DNA of 64,000 nt from CAWDZK01 sp963807005 (GTDB lineage Bacteria > Actinomycetota > Actinomycetes > JACCUZ01). The notes beneath the pieces were generated by a model. It searched no databases. It was not told the origin of the DNA and worked only from the letters and a program-made list of their open reading frames with translations. The stretch is from the NCBI GenBank assembly GCA_963807005.1, contig CAWDZK010000006.1:806001-870000 (forward strand). The letters are read 5' to 3'. The translations under genes were made by a program, and so were the position numbers. Within the stretch, counting starts at the first letter, position 1; each line of letters begins with the position of its first letter. Below, piece by piece: positions 32,505 through 39,419 of this stretch.

Positions 32505-33061
32505 CGCCCGACACCCCCCGGCTGCGGGTCGGCCGCCGGCCGGCGCAGGTCGTCGCCGAAGCGGTCGTAGCGCCCGCGTGGCGCGGCCAGTGCGATACCG
32601 GCCACCATCGTGGCGATCATGACCGGGCTGATCGCCATCATCACCAGCATCTTCGAGCCCATCAGGGCCTCGCCCAGGGCCGCCACGGCGTCCGGGGCGG
32701 GCGCGCCACGGCGGGTCGGCCAGTCCACCAGCAGCACCCCGCCGGCCAGGACGACGAACACCGCCGCCGCCGATGCCAGCGCGGTGCGGTTGCCGTGGAC
32801 CATGCTCATCGGCATGAGCGCCGGGTTCATCCCCATGAACATCACCATGTAGACGGCCATCACGGCCATCTCCATCACCATCATCAGGACGGTCACCAGG
32901 CCGACGTAGTCCAGCCGCATGAGCAGCAGCGCGGCGCCGACCGCGACGAACGACACCGCCAGCGCATACGTCGCGCGCGCCATCGAGTCGACCACGAACA
33001 CGTACGCGCCGGAGAGCACCGCCACGACGGCCAACCCCCAGAACACCAGGCCCGACAGCAC
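32501..33061 (-). CDS. nuoJ: NuoJ-like subunit, methionine-rich
   Basis: This is a 186-residue, five-helix membrane protein. A stretch of 31 residues from LMMVMEMAV to PMSMVH holds 12 methionines, far above normal NuoJ. The GTG at 33061 is 5 bases after the nuoH stop, but AGGAGG abuts it, so the GTG at 33046 may be the true start. It overlaps nuoK by 4 bases. Copper or other metal relevance of the Met cluster is speculation. Confidence 0.85.
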   Translation of the reverse strand: MLSGLVFWGLAVVAVLSGAYVFVVDSMARATYALAVSFVAVGAALLLMRLDYVGLVTVLMMVMEMAVMAVYMVMFMGMNPALMPMSMVHGNRTALASAAAVFVVLAGGVLLVDWPTRRGAPAPDAVAALGEALMGSKMLVMMAISPVMIATMVAGIALAAPRGRYDRFGDDLRRPAADPQPGGVGR

Positions 33062-33066
33062 CCTCC

Positions 33067-34008
33067 TCAGCCCCTTCCCACGGCGATCACGGCCACGACG
33101 AGCACCTGCAGAAGCGTGAGCGGCAGCAGGACGAGCCAACCCACCTCGGCGAAGCGGTCCGGTCGCAGCGCGGGCACCCGACGGCGCAGGACCACCAGGA
33201 CGGCCAGCAGCAGCGCGGTCTTGACGAGAACCCAGGCCCACCCGGGCAGCACCGGGCCGGCCCCGCCACCGAGGAACAGCGGCACCGCGAACGCCGAGCC
33301 GGCCACCAGCAAGGCGTAGCGGCCCGCCTGGACGAGGAGCCGGTCCACCCCGGACAGCTCGGTCAGCACACCTCCGGCAAGGTCGGTGCCGGCCGGCGCC
33401 GCGAAGGGGCCCCACACCGAGAAGGCCACGACGCCGAGGCAGAACACGAGGAAGGCCACCGGCATCTGCGCGACGTACCACCAGCCGTCCTGCGCCGCGG
33501 CGACCTCGCCGACGCGCAGGCTCCCGGCAGCCACCGCCGGGGCGGTGAGCGCGAACATCAGCGGCAGCTCGTAGGCCAGGCCCAGCGCCAGGAACCGGTA
33601 GCCGCCCACCAGGGCGTGCGCCGAGTTCGGCCCCCATCCGAGCAGCCACACCGCGGCCCACACCAACACGTCCATGGCGTTGAACCAGACGATGCCCACA
33701 GGGAGGTCGGCAAGGGTGAACCGGCCGAGAGGGACGACGACGACCATCAGCAGCGCGGCCACGAGCAGGCCGCCCCCTGCGAACCGCCACAGCACCGAGT
33801 CGGCGGCGACCGTGACCCGTCGGCGTTGCCGGAGCAACCGGGCGGTCTCGCCGAACGGGGCGGACAGCCCAGATAGCGCGGGCCGGCCGGTGCTGTGTGC
33901 CGCCAGCGCACCGTCGAGCATCGACGCGCCCACCGCGAGCGACGCGACCAGGAGCAGCGCAGCCGGCGCCCAGGCGGCGCCGACCTCGACCACGACGGCG
34001 TCAGACAT
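33067..34008 (-). CDS. nuoH: NuoH-like subunit with degenerate quinone-site loop
   Basis: This 313-residue polytopic protein is homologous to NuoH / hydrogenase membrane subunits (AYELPLMFALTAPAVAAG, LTELSG). The canonical PFDLPEAE..E..GYxxEYSG quinone/charge region reads PFAAPAGTDLAGGVLTELSG at 201-220, losing most acidic residues. The start overlaps the upstream gene by 8 bases. In complex I, NuoH connects the quinone site to the proton channels; the altered loop argues for different chemistry or none. Confidence 0.85.
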   Translation of the reverse strand: MSDAVVVEVGAAWAPAALLLVASLAVGASMLDGALAAHSTGRPALSGLSAPFGETARLLRQRRRVTVAADSVLWRFAGGGLLVAALLMVVVVPLGRFTLADLPVGIVWFNAMDVLVWAAVWLLGWGPNSAHALVGGYRFLALGLAYELPLMFALTAPAVAAGSLRVGEVAAAQDGWWYVAQMPVAFLVFCLGVVAFSVWGPFAAPAGTDLAGGVLTELSGVDRLLVQAGRYALLVAGSAFAVPLFLGGGAGPVLPGWAWVLVKTALLLAVLVVLRRRVPALRPDRFAEVGWLVLLPLTLLQVLVVAVIAVGRG

Positions 34009-35008
34009 CGGACGCCGCCTTCGACAGGTCGAGCCCCTGGGCGGCCACGACGAGCCGGACGGAGGCGAGGTCGAGACCGGCGACGAGGCCGGGCAGACGT
34101 TGCAGCGGATCGCCGGCGGGCTCGGCGGGGAGCGACCCGTCGAGCATGCCGAGGAGCCGGTCCCTGACGTCGGCAGGCAGTGACCAGCGCAACGTGCGCG
34201 AGCGTCGGACCCGCTGGTGCAGCCGGGCGGCATCGCTGTCGGCGCGCTCCGCGACCTCCCCGTCGAGCAGCCGGTCGCGCAGTCGTCGGGCGGCCGTCGC
34301 GGCGTCGCCCCAGCCGGCGAGCTCGAGCAGCTGTCCGGCCGCGTCGTACCGCCGCGCGCGAGCGACTGCGGCGTCCGGGCCGGGAAGGTCGGGCGGCCCC
34401 GCTGCCGCCGGCAGCACCTCGACGGCCGCCTCGGCCACCATGTCGCCGTGCAGCCGGCAGCGCAGCACCAGACCGCCGGGCCAGCAGGGGAGCACCGGGC
34501 CGAGCGGAACGCTCAGGACGTCCATCTCCAGGCCGTCCCGGTCGTCGCCGCCCTCGGCCAGCGGGATGCCCCCCGGCGCCATGTCCTCGTGCATGCCGTG
34601 CCCGCCGGAGTCGTGCCCGCCGTGCTGTCCGTGCTGCCCGTGCTGTCCGTGCTGCTCGGACGGCGCATGGTCTGCCGGGCTGTCGGTCGCACCGGTGGTC
34701 CGCAGCACCACGGCCGCTCGGGCCAGCGCGGCCTCGGCGGCGCCCAGTCCGGCGCCCTCCACGTCCACGCGGGCCCGTGGGCCCGGCAGCTGCTGCCACA
34801 CCCGCTCGACCGCGGCGGCCAGTCGCTCACCCGGTGGACCGCAGACGGCCAGGACGTCGGCGTCCGCGGGCGAGGTCGCCACCCGCCAGCCGGCAGCCGC
34901 GGCAGCGCGCTCCACCTGGGCGCGGGCGGTCCACCAACCGGGCACCTCGACAGGGAGTACGTGCGCACGCCGGAGGGCCAGATCTGCGAGCCGCTCGCTC
35001 AGACCCAT
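34001..35008 (-). CDS. NuoB/NuoD-remnant-like soluble protein with histidine-rich linker
   Basis: In this 335-residue predicted soluble protein, residues 20-100 resemble NuoB in outline (VPGWWTARAQVERAAAAAGWRV...ADADVLAVCGPP), but the cluster-binding cysteines are absent. Residues 114-140 contain eight His with an HGQ repeat. Residues 163-200 (DVLSVPLGPVLPCWPGGLVLRC) resemble the N-terminal beta-sheet of NuoD, and the remainder is helical without NuoD catalytic residues. It occupies the position of nuoB-C-D between nuoA and nuoH. Identity as a degenerate fused connecting subunit is inference. Confidence 0.6.
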   Translation of the reverse strand: MGLSERLADLALRRAHVLPVEVPGWWTARAQVERAAAAAGWRVATSPADADVLAVCGPPGERLAAAVERVWQQLPGPRARVDVEGAGLGAAEAALARAAVVLRTTGATDSPADHAPSEQHGQHGQHGQHGGHDSGGHGMHEDMAPGGIPLAEGGDDRDGLEMDVLSVPLGPVLPCWPGGLVLRCRLHGDMVAEAAVEVLPAAAGPPDLPGPDAAVARARRYDAAGQLLELAGWGDAATAARRLRDRLLDGEVAERADSDAARLHQRVRRSRTLRWSLPADVRDRLLGMLDGSLPAEPAGDPLQRLPGLVAGLDLASVRLVVAAQGLDLSKAASDV

Positions 35009-35349
35009 CGCAGCGCGCCCTCACGCCAGGCCCACACGACCGGCACCAGCAGGGCACCGAGGAAGAGGAACATCTCCACGACCGCGGTGGCACCGACCCG
35101 GGCGACCACTACCGCCCACGGGTACATGAACAGCATCTCGACGTCGAAGGCGAGGAACAGCAACGTCATCGGGTACCACCGGGCGTGGAAGCGCGACAGC
35201 GCGTGCTGGTCCGGGTCCCAGCCGGAGAGGAACGGAAGGCTCACCACGGCGTCGGCGCGCACGCTGGTCATCCGATGGACGCCGTAGAGCGCGGTGATCC
35301 CGGCCAGCGCAGTGAGCAGCATCGACGCTGCTCCCGCATAGCCGGTCAC
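34999..35349 (-). CDS. nuoA: NuoA-like subunit
   Basis: This 116-residue three-helix protein carries the NuoA signature (RFHARWYPMTLLFLAFDVEMLFMYPWAVV). GTG 35349 is preceded by GGAG and overlaps the stop of a 13-codon leader frame (GTGA). The 3' end overlaps the next gene by 10 bases. First structural gene of the nuo-like operon. Confidence 0.9.
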   Translation of the reverse strand: MTGYAGAASMLLTALAGITALYGVHRMTSVRADAVVSLPFLSGWDPDQHALSRFHARWYPMTLLFLAFDVEMLFMYPWAVVVARVGATAVVEMFLFLGALLVPVVWAWREGALRWV

Positions 35350-35387
35350 GAGAGGTGCTCCGGCCGGGCCCTCGTCGTGCGGGTCAT
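35346..35387 (-). CDS. 13-residue leader peptide candidate upstream of nuoA
   Basis: ATG at 35387 with an optimal GGAGGAG ribosome site encodes MTRTTRARPEHLS and ends at TGA (35348-35346). Its stop overlaps the nuoA GTG. The strong ribosome site belongs to this frame rather than to nuoA, so nuoA translation is probably coupled to it. No homologue is recognised; it could also be a translation-start relic. Confidence 0.45.
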   Translation of the reverse strand: MTRTTRARPEHLS

Positions 35388-35473
35388 GGGGTCTCCTCCG
35401 ACGCGGCTCGGTCTTCGGGGCAGTTACCCGGGCTGTCGCCCGCCATGCACATCCGTTGCAGCCAGGCCGGAGC

Positions 35474-35494
35474 ATATACCCCCTGGACGTATAT
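35474..35494. promoter_or_regulatory. imperfect CsoR-type palindrome overlapping -35 of exporter promoter
   Basis: Perfect arms ATATAC (35474-35479) and GTATAT (35489-35494) flank a C-rich 9-base centre. This A/T-plus-C-tract layout resembles operators of the CsoR/DUF156 family. It overlaps the candidate -35 TGGACG (35484-35489). Confidence 0.5.
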
Positions 35495-35512
35495 CGCCAG
35501 GTCGGCTACCTT
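35484..35512 (+). promoter_or_regulatory. promoter of the DHA2 exporter gene
   Basis: TGGACG (35484-35489) and TACCTT (35507-35512) are separated by 17 bases. The predicted start near 35519 is immediately followed by the second palindrome, the right geometry for repression. Confidence 0.5.
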
Positions 35513-35520
35513 GGTCGCAA

Positions 35521-35539
35521 GATACCCACCGGGGGTATC
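35521..35539. promoter_or_regulatory. CsoR-type operator GATACCC-N5-GGGTATC
   Basis: This is a perfect 7+5+7 palindrome with C and G tracts flanked by AT, matching the general form of CsoR/CstR/FrmR-family operators. It sits just downstream of the predicted transcription start and ends 18 bases before the exporter ATG. No csoR gene is in the window. Confidence 0.65.
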
Positions 35540-35557
35540 AGATCGGAGAGACATGCC

Positions 35558-37009
35558 ATGTCGACGTCACCACGTCCGGGGGCCACCGGAACCCAACGGT
35601 GGTGGGCTCTCGGTCTCATCGCCGCCGCCCAGTTCATGGTCATCATGGACACGTCCATCATCGGAGTCGCCCTGCCGGAGATGCGGGTCGACCTCGGGTT
35701 CGCACCCCAGAACCTCTCCTGGGTCTTCAACGCCTACGTCGTCGCCTTCGGCGGCCTGCTGCTGCTCGGCGGCCGCCTCTCGGACCTGCTCGGCGCCCGG
35801 AGGGTGTTCATCGGTGGCTGGTTCGTCCTGCTCGCCGGGTCTGCCCTCGCCGGTGCGGCCGGCAGCGTCGCCGTCGAGCTGGTCGGGCGGGCCGTGCAGG
35901 GAGCGGGAGCCGCGCTCATCGCCCCGTCGGCGCTGACCCTGCTCATGGTGCTGTTCGGCTCCGACCCGAAGGAGCTGACCAGAGCTCTCGCGCTGTACGG
36001 GGCGGCCGCTCCGGCCGGCGGTACCGCGGGCGTGTTCCTCGGTGGAGTCATCACCGAGTACGCGTCCTGGCCGTGGGTGTTCTACCTGAACATCCCGATC
36101 GCGCTCGCCGCGGTAGCGCTCGCGCCGCGCGTCATGCCGGCGGTGCCGGGCCGCCACGGCACGCACGACTGGCTCGGCGCGGTCACCGTCACCGGCGGCC
36201 TCGGCGCCCTGGTGTACACGATCGTCCGGGCGCCCGACGTGGGCTGGGGCTCCGCCGCGACCTTGCTCGTGGGGTCCGGCGCGCTCGCGCTGCTGGGCGC
36301 TTTCCTGGTCGGGCAGTCACGGCACCGGCACCCGTTGGTCCGGCTCGGCATCTTCCGCACCCCGGCCCTCGGGGCGGCGAACGTCGCTCAGCTGCTGCTC
36401 GGGGCGGCCTGGGTGCCGATGTGGTTCTTCCTGAACCTGTACCTGCAGCAGGTTCTCGGTCTGTCCGCATTCCCGTCCGGGTCCGCGCTGCTGCCGATGA
36501 CGGTGTTCATCATGGCCGGCATGGTGCTCGTCGCCCCGCGCGCGATCGCCAGGTTCGGCCCGAAGGGGGTGCTGGTGTCCGGCATGGCGGTGCTCTCGGT
36601 CGGGCTAGGGCTGCTCGCGCTGGTCCGCCCGGACGGCGCCTACCTCATCGACGTCCTGCCGGCGTCGCTGGTCGCCGCGGCCGGCATGAGCCTGGCGTTC
36701 ATCCCCTCGCTCGGGGTGGCCCTGTCCTCGGCCCGCCCGGAGGAGGGTGGCCTGGCGGCCGGCCTGGTGAACACCAGCTACCAGGTAGGTTCAGCGCTCG
36801 GCCTGGCGGCGATGACCGCCGTCGCGGCGGCGAACGGCGCCGACCGGCTGGACAACGTGTCGTCTCTCACCGAGGGATACTCCGCGGCGTTCGTCGGCGC
36901 CGCGGTGATCGCCGCTGCCGGAGCCGTGCTGGCGGCCATCACCCTGCGGTTGCCCAGGCCGGCGGCCACGCCGGCCGACGAGCCGATCCCGGCGAGGACT
37001 GCCGCCTGA
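35558..37009 (+). CDS. DHA2-family MFS drug exporter (EmrB/QacA type)
   Basis: This 483-residue, 14-helix exporter shows the DHA2 motifs QFMVIMDTSIIGVALPEMRVDLGF, GGRLSDLLGARRVF and the antiporter motif C region ALYGAAAPAGGTAGVFLGGVITEYASWPWVFYLNIP-type. ATG 35558 with GGAG 10 bases upstream. Two CsoR-type palindromes precede it, which suggests induction by metal or reactive-sulfur/aldehyde stress. The transported compound is unknown. Confidence 0.92.
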   Translation: MSTSPRPGATGTQRWWALGLIAAAQFMVIMDTSIIGVALPEMRVDLGFAPQNLSWVFNAYVVAFGGLLLLGGRLSDLLGARRVFIGGWFVLLAGSALAGAAGSVAVELVGRAVQGAGAALIAPSALTLLMVLFGSDPKELTRALALYGAAAPAGGTAGVFLGGVITEYASWPWVFYLNIPIALAAVALAPRVMPAVPGRHGTHDWLGAVTVTGGLGALVYTIVRAPDVGWGSAATLLVGSGALALLGAFLVGQSRHRHPLVRLGIFRTPALGAANVAQLLLGAAWVPMWFFLNLYLQQVLGLSAFPSGSALLPMTVFIMAGMVLVAPRAIARFGPKGVLVSGMAVLSVGLGLLALVRPDGAYLIDVLPASLVAAAGMSLAFIPSLGVALSSARPEEGGLAAGLVNTSYQVGSALGLAAMTAVAAANGADRLDNVSSLTEGYSAAFVGAAVIAAAGAVLAAITLRLPRPAATPADEPIPARTAA

Positions 37010-37203
37010 CCAGCGACGAGTCGACGGGCTGCCGTTCCGGACCCTCAGCGGTGCGGGACGGTAGCCCGCTGGCGCGTGCGGCTCCGGTGTCGTCCCGCCG
37101 GCCGGGGCCGAAGTGCCCGGCTGCGCCGGGCCAAGGACTCTGCGGCAGCCTGAGGCCTTGGCCACAGGCTGGCCGGACGGGGCGAGACGAGGAGCTGAGC
37201 CTG
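37010..37203. other. intergenic region with a small hairpin
   Basis: No gene is supported in these 194 bases. A perfect 8-bp inverted repeat GGCCAAGG (37129-37136) / CCTTGGCC (37156-37163) lies in front of the SHOCT gene and could be an operator or an mRNA hairpin. Confidence 0.35.
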
Positions 37204-37461
37204 ATGTGGGACCACGACTACGGACACAGTTCGGGCGGCTGGCTGTGGATGAGCCTGCTCATGCTGCTGATGATCGCGTTGACCGCAGTGGTGGTCATGG
37301 TCCTGCTACGGACGTACGGGAGCCGCGACACCGGTCGGACCGAGGGCCGCCAGCAGGGCTCAGCGGAGGCCGAACGCCTGCTGGACGAGAGGCTGGCCCT
37401 GGGTGAGATCGACGCGGACGACTACCGGACCCGGCGGGACCTGCTCAGGCGCAGCGGCTGA
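37204..37461 (+). CDS. small membrane protein with SHOCT domain
   Basis: This 85-residue protein starts MWDHDYGHSSGGW, has one transmembrane helix (about 13-37), a polar linker, and a C-terminal SHOCT motif (AERLLDERLALGEIDADDYRTRRDLL). SHOCT modules are short oligomerisation domains at protein ends. ATG preceded by AGGAGCTGAGCCTG. Function unknown; three His/Asp residues at the extracytoplasmic N-end could bind metal. Confidence 0.8.
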   Translation: MWDHDYGHSSGGWLWMSLLMLLMIALTAVVVMVLLRTYGSRDTGRTEGRQQGSAEAERLLDERLALGEIDADDYRTRRDLLRRSG

Positions 37462-37503
37462 CCCCTGGCGAAGCCGGGCAGAACGTCGGCAGGTGCAGTG
37501 GTA

Positions 37504-37872
37504 CTAGGGCGCTTGGCCGGATCGCTCCTCGGCCTGGACCTGCCGCTTTCGCCAGGGCACGACGCCGTCGATCTCGATGTCGAGCGAGAAGCTGAGAACG
37601 GTGCGCACGAGGACCAGCACGCCCAGGGTGGAGACGCTCCTCAACGTGTTGTCGACCGCCACGGTCTGGATGACGTCCGCGGCGACCAGCACCTCGAGAC
37701 CGAGCAGCAGGCTCCGGGCGAACCGCTTCCGACTCGCCTCGTACACCGGGCGCCGGTCGAGCAGGTCGACCAGCGCCCGCACGGCTACGTACATCGCCCC
37801 GACGATCAGGATCAGCACGCCGACGCCCTCGAACGCCCGGACGACGTCCTCGACCAGCTCGGTCTCGTCCAT
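37504..37872 (-). CDS. DUF1622 family membrane protein
   Basis: This 122-residue protein has three hydrophobic segments (about 18-38, 55-75, 85-103) and the DUF1622 pattern VEDVVRAFEGVGVLILIVG...SRKRFARSLLLGLEVLVAADVIQTV. Function unknown. -10-like TAGCAT (37885-37880) ends 7 bases before the ATG, so it is probably leaderless; this chose ATG 37872 over an upstream in-frame start. Confidence 0.87.
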   Translation of the reverse strand: MDETELVEDVVRAFEGVGVLILIVGAMYVAVRALVDLLDRRPVYEASRKRFARSLLLGLEVLVAADVIQTVAVDNTLRSVSTLGVLVLVRTVLSFSLDIEIDGVVPWRKRQVQAEERSGQAP

Positions 37873-38032
37873 GTCGACGATGCTAAAAGGTGACGGCTGC
37901 GGTCGGGTGTGCACGCGGCTGCGCCGTGCTGAGGGGCTTTCGCGTAGACCGGGTCCGCGGTCGACAGCGCGCCCTCGCGGTACCGACGGGCCGGCCGGTG
38001 TGCCTGGTCCGGCTGTCGCTTCATGCTCGTGG
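37873..38032. other. gene-free spacer between DUF1622 gene and tRNA-His
   Basis: Apart from the DUF1622 -10 element at 37880-37885, I see no gene, repeat or clear terminator in these 160 bases. Confidence 0.4.
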
Positions 38033-38106
38033 GGTGAGTGACGGGACTTGAACCCGCGGCCACCTGGACCACAACCAGGTGCTCTACCAGCTGAGCTACA
38101 CCCACC
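38033..38106 (-). tRNA. tRNA-His (anticodon GTG)
   Basis: On the minus strand the acceptor GTGGGTG pairs with CACTCAC, the anticodon loop TTGTGGT gives GTG, and the T-arm is GCGGGTTCAAGTCCCGT. The discriminator is C (38033) and the base at 38106 supplies G-1, which pairs with it, the hallmark of bacterial tRNA-His. Confidence 0.96.
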
Positions 38107-38180
38107 ATGTGCACCGCTCGCGCGGCGTGAGGATCATACAGGCGCCGGGGCCACCGACGGACGCGGCGCCCGACGGGTGG

Positions 38181-38795
38181 TCAGGCGTCCCGACCGAGCT
38201 CGAACCGCTGCGCGATCGCCTTCACGGCCTCGGAGTCCGGGCCGGGCTGCGGGACGAAGACGGCCTCCCGGTAGAACTTCAGCTCCTCGATGCTCTCCCG
38301 GATGTCGGTCAGAGCCCGGTGGCCGCCGTGCTTGCTGGGCGAGTTGAAGTAGATCCTCGGGAACCAGCGCCGGACCAGCTCCTTGATCGAGGAGACGTCG
38401 ACCAGCCGGTAGTGCAGGTACTCGTCCACGGCCGGCATGTCCCGGTTGAGGAAGCCACGGTCGACGTAGACCGAGTTGCCGGCCAGCGGCGCCTTTCGTG
38501 CGGTGGGCACGTGCTCGCGCACGTAGGCGAGCACCTTCGCCTGCGCGTCGAGCAGCGTCGTGCCGTTCTCGAGCTCGTCGAGCAGGCCGGAGCTGGTGTG
38601 CATCTCGCGGACCACGTCCGGCATCCCGTCCAGCGCCTCCTGCGGAGGCTTGATGACGACGTCGACGCCGTCGCCCAGCACGTTGAGGTCCGAGTCGGTG
38701 ACGAGGACTGCGACCTCGACCAGCGCGTCCCGGCCGAGCTCGAGCCCGGTCATCTCGCAGTCGATCCAGACCATCCGGTCATTGCGCTCGGCCAT
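38181..38795 (-). CDS. orn: oligoribonuclease
   Basis: This 204-residue DEDDh 3'-5' exonuclease degrades di- to pentaribonucleotides, including pGpG. Motifs: WIDCEMTGL (Asp12, Glu14), a middle Asp in the VSSIKELVRRW region, and KHGGHRALTDIRESI with the catalytic His/Asp. -10-like TAGGGT (38809-38804) lies 8 bases before the ATG. Confidence 0.97.
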   Translation of the reverse strand: MAERNDRMVWIDCEMTGLELGRDALVEVAVLVTDSDLNVLGDGVDVVIKPPQEALDGMPDVVREMHTSSGLLDELENGTTLLDAQAKVLAYVREHVPTARKAPLAGNSVYVDRGFLNRDMPAVDEYLHYRLVDVSSIKELVRRWFPRIYFNSPSKHGGHRALTDIRESIEELKFYREAVFVPQPGPDSEAVKAIAQRFELGRDA

Positions 38796-39017
38796 GGGAC
38801 GGAACCCTAGAGGTCGCGCGGCACGGGTGCCGACCGCGGCCGCGGCCGCCGGGGCAGTCCGACTCCGGGCTGTGCGCGACAGCCCGGGGCCAGGGAGACG
38901 TCTGTTACTGACGGTGAGCAGATATTACCCGATCGTGACTGGGGTTTCTGGTTCGCGCCGCCGAACCGGGCGCACTATGGAGAAGGCAGATCACGACGTC
39001 CCCTACCGAGGATCGAG
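38796..39017. other. intergenic region between orn and small gene
   Basis: These 222 bases contain the orn -10 element at 38804-38809 and AGGATCGAG in front of the next gene. The middle is less GC-rich than average (about 38905-38945). I can support no gene or repeat there; it probably holds the promoter of the 39018 gene. Confidence 0.4.
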
Positions 39018-39344
39018 ATGGCGACACGAGCCCGGCCCGACCGGCTGGAGGTCCATGTCGACCTCCCCGCCGAGGCCGTCCCCGGGTCGGTCGACGGGAC
39101 CGGGGGACCGTCGCCCGAGCCCACCACTGACACCGGCGCCGACGGCGTCCGCGCCGAGCCCGCCGGGCGGGAGCCCGCCGACGAGGAGATGTACGGCGTA
39201 CGCACCACCTGGCAGTCCGAGGCCGTGCGGATCGAGGCGGCCGAGTTCCTCGTCGCGACCCGGGTGCAGGAGTCCTCACGCCGCCGGCTGGCCCGGCTGA
39301 CCCAGCGCTGGCGGGACCAGTCCCGGGGGCCGAGCGGCGGCTGA
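39018..39344 (+). CDS. small acidic protein, paralogue of the one at 40451-40648
   Basis: In this 108-residue protein the first 55 residues are low-complexity and disorder-prone. Residues 64-80 (WQSEAVRIEAAEFLVAT plus R) form an amphipathic helix, followed by a basic tail. The same helix with three changes occurs in the second small gene 1.4 kb away. No known domain. ATG with AGGATCGAG upstream. Confidence 0.65.
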   Translation: MATRARPDRLEVHVDLPAEAVPGSVDGTGGPSPEPTTDTGADGVRAEPAGREPADEEMYGVRTTWQSEAVRIEAAEFLVATRVQESSRRRLARLTQRWRDQSRGPSGG

Positions 39345-39419
39345 GGCTGCCTGGCGCGGGGCGGTCACGCACCGGCTCTGGCATCCTGGCCGGGCGGGGT
39401 CAGCGAAAGGCCGAGGGCT

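Larger units (their letters stand above)
35350..35557. promoter_or_regulatory. divergent control region of nuo-like operon and MFS exporter
   Basis: This 208-base region contains the nuoA leader frame, two CsoR-type palindromes and a promoter for the exporter. I see no convincing minus-strand promoter for the nuo operon; its start must lie between about 35390 and 35500, so the first palindrome could also control it. Confidence 0.5.

Noticed and set aside
34615..34665. Tandem HGQ-encoding repeat as a CRISPR-like or microsatellite array
   Set aside because: It is an in-frame coding repeat of a few 9-base units inside the NuoB/D-like gene; no spacers.
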